NCBI GenBank assembly: GCA_021029095.1
Contig: JAJOHG010000107.1
Location: 1 to 64,000, forward strand
DNA length: 64,000 nt
Origin: Phellopilus nigrolimitatus
Lineage: Eukaryota > Basidiomycota > Agaricomycetes > Hymenochaetales > Hymenochaetaceae
Reading direction: 5' to 3'
Made by a program: the position numbers and the translations under genes. How positions within the stretch are numbered: position 1 is the first letter of the stretch; each line of letters begins with the position of its first letter. Positions 56,937-64,000 of this stretch are shown in pieces. Below the pieces are notes generated by a model. That model ran no database searches. It saw only the letters and a list, made by a program, of their open reading frames with translations, and had not been told where the DNA came from.

Positions 56937-57486
56937 AAGACTCGTCCGTTGTCCTGCAGCGGCTTGGAAATTTACTTGCCCATGGGTTCTCAAAGTGGAC
57001 GGCTCGAAGAACAATCTCTACGGCTTCAACTCGGAAGAGTAGATAGCTCGCTGGCTAGGTTGTGTACCTGATCTATAGAGGAGGCATCTCAAGAAACAAA
57101 TGTCTTTACTGCTGGGCGAGGCAAAGTGACTACACGCAGTCTCAACGCGCTTCGCCCTCTGCAAGCACCGCGTACGAAATTCACTCTGTCTATGTCGCCT
57201 AGTCCTGGGGCAGCGGTATCGGATGACCACGCAGTCGCGCTGACCCATTTGAGAGGGAGCTGTGGCCCCAACAGGCACTTCGACAAGGCTCAAATCGACT
57301 TACCGACGTCGTGAACATTCCTCCATCCTATCAGTAGGAACTGAGCGCGTTCGGCGTGCGATACGTGGCAGCTGAAGGTTGGGCGGGGTAGACATGCGGG
57401 GCGTCGCGTTTAGTTAATAGATATGTATGTAATCCGCCAGATTAATAATACTATCTTGAGATGACGTCACGTGGTCTCGTTCGGGC
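56937..57486. other. Intergenic, nothing recognised
   Basis: This is promoter-side DNA of the WD40 gene. No motif-bearing frame was found. Confidence 0.45.
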
Positions 57487-60400
57487 ATGGCCTGGGCCTC
57501 TGGGCCGCCCCGCCTGCTGCTGGCGACGTTCGAGACGACATCCACCACCTATGCCATGACCGTCGAGCACGTAATCCACCGACCCCGCCCCCACCCCTCC
57601 CCGCCGCCGTCCCCGACGCTCGTGTCTGCGACACCCACCGCATCCGCCCCCGCTAGCGTCGCCATCGGCCATGTGTGCGTCCTATACCCATACTCTGTTC
57701 TTGTATAGCATATACTGATCCTGACACCGTGCATGCGTCTACAGACAGCTGCGCGACCTCATCGTCTGCCCCGTCGAGCGCGGCGTCCTCTGGTACGTTG
57801 GCGACCGGAGCATCATCGAGCAGGACATCCTCGCCGCCAGCCCAGTGAGCATCCACTCCTTCCTTCCCTCCCTTCCTTCGCCCGCTGACCCCGTCCTCCA
57901 GCGCCAACGCACACTCGCCCTCCTCCCATTCACCCCCGTCACTCTCGCCGCCCTCCCGCTCCCCTCCTCCTCCTCCTCTCCGCCCTCCGACGACGTCCGC
58001 GTCCTCCTCGCAGCCGGCGGTCAGGACGCCGATCTCTTCCTCGCCCTCTACTCCTACACGCCCCACCGCACAAAACGCTCCACACGAGCCTCCGGTTCGC
58101 TCCTGCCCCCAGAAGAGGCGCTCAAGGGCGATGATGCGCACGGCGGGCGCTCCACCCCCATCTGGCAGCACACCTCGTCCCTCATCGGCTCCATCAACAA
58201 CAACGTCCTGCTCTACCTCCCACCCGGCGCCGACCCCTTCGATGTCCCAGAAGAAGACCCAGAAGAAGACCCGGAGGACACCTCGCACACGCAGACGCGA
58301 GCCTCCCCGCGCCTCATCGTAAGCAATAACGACTGCACCGTCAAGTTCTTCGACGTCTGCCTCGCGCGCGGTGGGCTGCGCCGCGCACCCGCTTCGCCCC
58401 TCCAGGCTGCCCGCGCACTCGACGCGCGCTATTGGCGCCGTGCGGGCCGCGAAGGTGGCGGCTGGGGCGAGCGCGGTGAGCGCAGCGCCGAGCGTCTCGT
58501 GCGCTACGAGCGCGTGGGGCTGCTGCGCCTCCCCGTGCCCGTCAACCACAGTAAGCCCGCTATATCTTACCTGTCTGCAATCTCCCGTTGACGAAAAGCG
58601 TCCCGAACCAGCCTCCATCTCGCCGGACGGCTCGACGCTGCTCTCTTGCGGCGACGCGGCGACGATCTACCTGCACCGCATCCTTCCCGTCCGCGACGGC
58701 ACGACGCTGCTCTTCGAGCCACTGGCACAGTACGAGATGCCCATTCCAGCTCCCTCCTCTTCCCTCCCCCCTCCATCCCCGCCGCTCGCCTCTTCGTCCT
58801 CATTCACGCGACACGCCAGTCCCCCTTCCTCCTACCTCCCCTTCGCTTTCGTCGACGGCGCATGGGTTGTCGCTGCCCCCTTTTCCGCCTCCCATCCGTT
58901 TCCACCTTTCTACAGCAACAACGACAACAGCGGCGGTGGTAGTGCCGATTCTGGGGCTGCGGCGCCGCCCGCGTGCTTCGCGACCGCGTGGAGCGCGGAC
59001 GGCACGCGCTTCGCGGCCGCAAGCCAGGAGGGAGCTGTGCGCGTGTGGGATGTGCGTAGTGGAGCGCCGCTCGCGGGCGCGCAGTGGGAGACCGCGCGCA
59101 CGGGACCGCCCGATTTCTCCCCGGAGCGGAATGCGGGCGCGGGAACAGGCGCGAGCGCACGTTGGCTCGAGCAGACGGGCGCGGCGCCACCGTGGAGCGT
59201 GCGCGCGCTGCGGTTCGCGCGCACGCCGGGCGGGCGCGAGGTGCTCGTCTTCACGGAGCACGTCGAGCGCGTGCACGTCATCGACGCGGACACGTTCGAG
59301 ACGCACGACGTGCTGCGTGTGCCGCACGGGCAGCCCGGGGCGCCGGTGCCCCGGCCTCGCGCGGAAGAAGGCGCATATGCGCCCTATCCCTCTGCTTCTT
59401 CCTCGAGCGCCTTTGCGTTCCCCGATCACGGCTATGGCTACGACCACGACGCGGCGTTCTCGCTCGCCTTTCCGTACCCGGGCTACCTTGACGCGTACTT
59501 CGACGGGGAGGGTGAGGACGCCGGAGACGACAGCGCGCTGCTGTCGACGCTCCGGGACCGGTACGAGGCACGCGAACGGCGCCGGGCGCGGCGAGAAATA
59601 TTGTTGAGCGACGCGCGGAGCGCGGGGTTGGGGTTGGGGATGGGGATGGACACGGGGATGGACACGGAGACAAGGACGGATATGGAGAGGGTGGCGTTTA
59701 TGGGCTCCCCGACGATGCCCCCGCCGCGGCGCGTGCTTTCCCCGTACCGCCCGTTCACACGCTCACCCGATGAGATGGACGTGGATGCGGACACGCCGCC
59801 CCCACCCGCGTCGTCCCAGCCTGCGGACGCCGCACAGGTGCAGGCCCAGCGCCAGCGCGTCGCAAGCGCCCTCGCGCGCGCGCGTGTACGAGCACGGACG
59901 CTCGAGCGGGCGCGCGAACGCGTGGAGGACGCGCGGATGGAGGCGGACATTGCGTTCCACGCGCGCCGCGGAGAGAGGGAGCGGGAGGAGGGCGCGCTGG
60001 TGATACCCCCGCTGGCGCGCGCGAGCGCGGAGGAGGAGGCGGACGTGCGGCGCGTGCTGCGGGCGCATGGGATTGCGACTCAGGGAGGGAATGGCGAGGA
60101 CCGCGAGGATATCGAGTGCGTGGAGGAGCCGGCGGAGGGGCCCTCGAATGCGGGGCGGCCAGAGCCATTCGCGGGTCCGTATGCGGATGAAGGCGCGGGG
60201 ACTTCGACGCCGCCGTCCGCGTCTACGTCCGCGAACACGATCGCAACGTTCTTCAGCGCCTCGCCGCGCGGACCCTCTCACGCGTCTCCGCCGGCCCCGC
60301 CCCCGCCGCGGGCACCGACGTCGACGCCGCCTGGGTCTTCTTCCCCTTCCGCGCCTCCTGGATCTTCCCCTTCCGCACCGCACGCTCCGGATACTGCGCC

Positions 60401-60572
60401 CGCGCTCCCGCCGTGCGCGGAACTGATCGCGGCAACGGCGCGCGTGGACGTCGCAGGCGTCGCACTGGACCCGTGCGGCGCGTACGTGTACGTCGCGAGC
60501 GCGGAGGGCGTCACCGAGTGGGCGGTGCGGGGCGCGGGGCGGCGGTGGTGGCGCGCTGGCGGGTGGATGTGA
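57487..60572 (+). CDS. WD40-type DUF2415-like protein
   Basis: Exons 57487-57674, 57745-57844, 57902-58550 and 58612-60572 give 965 aa; the 57-bp second intron (57845-57901) is a multiple of three and could also be retained as coding. The opening LRDLIVCPVERGVLWYVGD is propeller-like. So are LIVSNNDCTVKFFDV, the VNHTSISPDGSTLLSCGD block (built across the last intron) and CFATAWSADGTRFAAASQEG with AVRVWDVRSG. This matches uncharacterised fungal WD proteins that carry DUF2415, such as those related to S. pombe C2A9.03. The C-terminal half is Pro/Ser/Arg-rich, with a final blade VDVAGVALDPCGAYVYVASA. Very high GC produces long shadow frames on all strands. The function is unknown. Confidence 0.8.
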
Positions 60573-61349
60573 GGTTTTGCGAGGCTTTCCTTTTCCTGTG
60601 TATTCTCTCGGTAGGCAGTGGCGATTGGTAGCGTATACCGGGGAAGCAAGAGGAGTCTCGCGAGCGGACGCTTTTTCTTTTTCTCTTTGCATACGCTATA
60701 CTATGGCTCTAGTGGGACGGATCTTAACGAAATACGGAATGCATGTATGGATAGCACATGAATATATTACTCTCCTCTCTCAATGGTGTATATGAAACTC
60801 GGACGCAAGCTAGAGCATGAGATCAGGCAACCATATGTTACGCGCATGAAAAGCGCAGTGGCTTTTTCTAACAATGCCGCTCTCTGCGCGTCTGCCCGGC
60901 AACTTCCTGCTCGTCAAGAATCGAGGCAGCGCTTCTATCCTGTATTCTGCGCGTGTTTCCTGCGCAGGAGTACATCTGCCTTCCTTCCCTTTTATCAGCG
61001 CCCCTGCGTGCTTAGTAGTTGTAACATCAGGTCCGATCCTTGGTGGGCCTTCCCAGAACACGAGTATTTCAAATTGAAAGCCAGAGGACACCAGCGGCGG
61101 ACCCGGGGAGGAACGGCGTAGACGCGAAACAAAATATTTCCCAAAATGGCTATCATTGTCAAAACCTCCATCATGCTTCGGCGTTCGTGCGGCCTCTGTT
61201 ATTGCCAACAGCTTCTCGTAAAGGCTACTGCCAGCCTGAGACTCTAAAGGCCACCAAGTTCGCAGCATGGCTAGCGCTTTCTTTCTCTCCCTCGTCTTCT
61301 CCCAGACGTCATCGCCAACTTCCTGTCAAGACGTCCTCACGAGAAAATC
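60573..61349. other. Intergenic, nothing recognised
   Basis: This is 3' flank of the WD40 gene and promoter of the hydrolase. The open frames 60,783-61,121 and 60,810-61,268 overlap on opposite strands and lack motifs. Confidence 0.45.
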
Positions 61350-62612
61350 ATGTTCGAGTTTCGTCATCAGCCTCTGAAGGCGGTCTACACCACGTATTTC
61401 ATCGTCTCTACGCTCTTCGTTCGCCTCCCGTACTGGTTTCTCACCGCAGTCCCCTCGTCCTCGCGTCCCCGTAAGACATGGCCCATGAGCAGAGCGATCA
61501 TACTCCCTGGCATACGCGCGTACGTCGCAACCTGGTTCATGACCGCTTTACCGCCCACCCCTGGCCAAGATCCCGAGCAGATCGCTGCAGCTGGCAAAGC
61601 AGACCAGCTGAGATTCGTTTGGGTCCCGCCTCTTCGTGCGGAGCTAGTCGTGGGCGAAGTCAACGAAATCGCCAAGCTCCAGGGCGTCGCTGCGCTCAAG
61701 ACGTGTGGTTATTGGTACAAGAAAGAGAGTGTATCTGGGAAGGGCGACCATAAGGCGGGTGGGGATGAAAAGGTCATTTTACACTTTCACGGTTCGTCTT
61801 CCTGTGCCGCCATCGACAGCACGAAGGCATGCTGATTTTCGCGGGTCGTTATAGGTGGAGGCTACGTGACAGGCTCCTCACATCCGAAGGGCGGCGCGAT
61901 CGGTCCCATCACGAGTGGACTTCTTCAGCACTGTCCCCGTATTACACGCATCTTCGCCGGCGGATACCGCATCTCGGCTTCCGCGCCATTCCCAGCCAAG
62001 AACCCATTCCCCGCCGCGCTGCTCGATGCACTAGCGGCTTACCACTACCTTTTGCACGTCATCGGCTTTCGCGCGGAGAATATCATCGTCGGCGGCGACT
62101 CGGCGGGAGGCCATCTCGCGATCGCGCTCGCGCGGTACATCGCTATCAACCAGCTCCCAGAGCTTCCTACTCCCGGCGCGTTGCTTCTGCTCTCTCCGAC
62201 GGTGGAATGGGGCCTCACTCATGTTGGCCGAGACTCGTCGATGACGCGAAACGCACGTTCCGATTTCTGCGGGCAATTCTTTAGGGGTTATACGCAACGT
62301 AGTCTCTTGGGAAAGCTCCCGCTCGACGCAGCGTTCACCAGTCCTTGGATCTCGCCCGCATCTCTTAGGTTGGAAGCGAACGACGGGTTATTCTCCGGAT
62401 TTCCGAAGGTGTATCTTCTGACCGGCGACGCGGAGATCTGCATGGATTCCTACCAGACCTTTCGCAGTCGCCTCACCGCCGACATTGGAGAAGATAGAGT
62501 GCATTATAACGAGGTGCCCGACGCTACGCATGACTTCATCTCGATGGATTGGCACGAGCCCGAGAGAACGAATGCGCTCAAGGACATATCCGCCTGGATA
62601 GAGTCGCTTTAA
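61350..62612 (+). CDS. Alpha/beta-hydrolase of the HSL (hormone-sensitive lipase) type
   Basis: Two exons (61350-61791, 61855-62612) joined in phase 1 give 399 aa. Esterases of this family hydrolyse short acyl esters. The oxyanion-hole motif HFHGGGYVTG is created exactly at the splice junction. The nucleophile elbow is GGDSAGGHLAIA, with Ser as catalytic residue. A likely acid is the Asp in LLTGDAEI and the base is His in DATHDF. Residues about 11-33 form a hydrophobic N-terminal segment (TTYFIVSTLFVRLPYWFL), so a membrane-tethered enzyme is likely. Family length (350-400 aa) fits. Substrate unknown. Confidence 0.9.
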
Positions 62613-63430
62613 TTCGGAAACGTCTTCCTTCATAGGTAAAAAATGTCGAATTCTCATCGTCATTGGTCCATTGCGGTCTTCCTATTCTTTTTGTCTTTTT
62701 TTTTTCAACAATCTTCATGTGTTGCGGTAAAGCATTTCAACTTTGGGTCCGTTGTTTGCACTTCGCTGGGTGTTATATGTATGAGACTTTTCATGCCCTT
62801 GAGCGAACAAATATTGTATCGCTTTAGTCCTCAGTGTCCTAGGTAAGGTGCATCGTGAAAGATACCGGAATTGATAGTCGCTGTCAATCCGCTCATAACT
62901 TCCAATGAGGTCGGATGTATCACTTGAGCATAAAGGCAAGTGCACCGTCGGAAACGACCTGTTTGCTCTTAATGGTAACTTTTCTACGTGTTTTTCATCA
63001 GTGAGATGACAAAGTAGGTTAAATTTCATACCGTTGATAAGAATAAGACGCATCAAGTAGCAGAAAAGGTCTTTCAGTGACAAGTCGTCCTGCATCCGAG
63101 TTCGCGCCTTCGCCACACATAATTCACTGAAGTGGGTGACATTTACAACCGCTCCGGCAATTTGGAAGAGTTCAGCGCGAGCCAATGCCAGCGCACATGT
63201 ATGAATTAGATTCTGATTTTGTGACAACACCGAGCTTTGTACTGGGCGCTTCAATCTCAGTTCGTTTCATCTGCGAGTATACTCACAATCCTTTTGTATT
63301 GCTTCTGCCGCTCATGAGCGCGACGCCTATACAAAGCTGCAAGCAGGACACCGCTTAGAATATGCAGAAGAAACGCTGAGTCAGACTGACACCATAATAC
63401 CATTGAAATCAGTTAACAGCGAAGAGGAGC
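62613..63430 (-). pseudogene. Putative membrane-protein 3' exons, incomplete
   Basis: The minus strand from about 63,400 reads FLLHILSGVLLAALYRRRAH (one membrane helix plus basic stop), then ERQKQYKRI. Across an intron (63,286 to about 63,215) come NLIHTCALALARAELFQIAG, LSLKDLFCYLMRLILING and a C-terminal LPLCSSDTSDLIGSYERIDS with DYQFRYLS. It looks like the end of a real membrane protein, but no start or earlier exons are found up to base 64,000, and no family is recognised. It could be a gene continuing beyond recognition or a relic. Confidence 0.35.
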
Positions 63431-64000
63431 TCAAAACATGGACGGGCCCCGCGTGTGTGGGGAGTTGAACTATGCCCTTCGATTTGCTGGCGGTCCACTA
63501 GGTTTCCCGCTCTCCGCTCTGCAGGAAAGTACACTGGGAACGCGATAATTCTGCGACGAAGATAAACCAAGAGTGAACCGGAGGTCAAGCCAGACAGTCG
63601 CATAAAAATATACGCTAACGACGGAGGAAAAGATCGTCAAACCACCTGATCCGGTCCTGCTGCCGCCCAGTTTGTACGTAAAGTGGCCAAAAAGAGTGAG
63701 CTTTACATAATGAATAGAATTCTCCTCACGTGGAAAACGCGAGAGACGCGTCCTTCGAGTGAGACGCGTCCTCTGAGTTGAACTTCGACTACAAAATACT
63801 CAGTAGACTGGCTATCCAATTCAAGTACTGGAGTACAAAGTCATACCTACAAAAGCTTGTTTGCCAGAGACCAGCGTATGCAATCTTTCGGCGTTCAGCG
63901 CCCGGTACTCTCACCCGCCCTGGCAACTACCGTCTTTTCCGGATTCCGGGTTCTTTTCCAGATATTTGCGGCGTATGCTTCCTGATGCCAAGTGGGAAGA
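63431..64000. other. Window end, nothing recognised
   Basis: No supported coding, RNA or repeat feature was found. A GAGACGCGTCC motif is repeated at 63,743 and 63,761. Confidence 0.4.

Noticed and set aside
58371..60692. Many long antisense and out-of-frame open frames (up to about 340 residues) over the WD40 gene
   Set aside because: Very GC-rich coding DNA removes stops in all frames. Only the annotated frame shows domain signatures and splice continuity.
27136..62612. A secondary-metabolite cluster around the P450 and the hydrolase
   Set aside because: No polyketide, peptide, terpene or other backbone synthase is present, and the neighbours are housekeeping genes.
63440..63500. tRNA-like B box (GTTCAACTC on the minus strand)
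   Set aside because: The flanking bases cannot pair as a T-stem and no A box lies at a suitable distance.

Overview
This is nuclear DNA of a filamentous basidiomycete, most likely an agaricomycete of the polypore type. The evidence is 50-85 bp GT-AG introns splitting nearly every gene, GC-rich coding sequence, and families typical of these fungi: a multi-intron P450, Skt5 with a CaaX box, an AMT ammonium permease, RNase T2, an HSL-type esterase and a DUF2415-like WD protein. No prokaryotic, organellar or viral gene was seen.

Layout. (1) Bases 1-26,500 are a dense island of gene relics, none of which I can read through without breaks. In order: a GATA-like zinc-finger relic (-), a Sec24 C-terminal relic (-), an Ecl1-like zinc-protein relic (-), a NatB subunit NAA25/Mdm20 relic (+), an ISWI remodeller relic (-) with a KDM4 JmjC fragment abutting its 5' side, an RNA14/CstF-77 fragment (-), a second GATA-like relic (-), Mub1/SamB N-terminal relics (-), two different tandem-repeat arrays (16.9-19.0 kb and 19.05-20.2 kb), a near full-length KDM4-type JmjN-JmjC-PHD relic (-), a KIN1-type kinase relic (-) and a second, truncated NAA25 relic (+). 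Several families occur twice, and a common leader/5' intron segment recurs in front of four of them. (2) An intact ammonium transporter lies at 27.1-28.9 kb, followed by gene-poor DNA and more Mub1-family relics at 31.3-33.5 kb and 37.2-38.5 kb. (3) From about 38.8 kb to 62.6 kb the DNA is an ordinary gene corridor with complete, spliceable genes: a tandem dsRBD-like protein, RNase T2, the Skt5/Chs4 chitin synthase activator, a small membrane protein, a coiled-coil/HPDK protein, a cytochrome P450, Dsk2/ubiquilin, a WD40 DUF2415-like protein and an alpha/beta-hydrolase.

The intact genes do not form one pathway: they cover nitrogen uptake, cell wall, protein quality control, detoxification and housekeeping, so no metabolic cluster is claimed. 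The relic families are mostly chromatin, RNA-processing, N-terminal acetylation and zinc-finger genes that must have functional copies elsewhere in the genome. The best reading is a rearranged, decaying island of duplicated gene pieces next to a normal gene corridor. Exon boundaries for the intact genes were worked out by hand from splice sites and reading-frame continuity. Protein family calls rest on remembered family signatures, not on a search.
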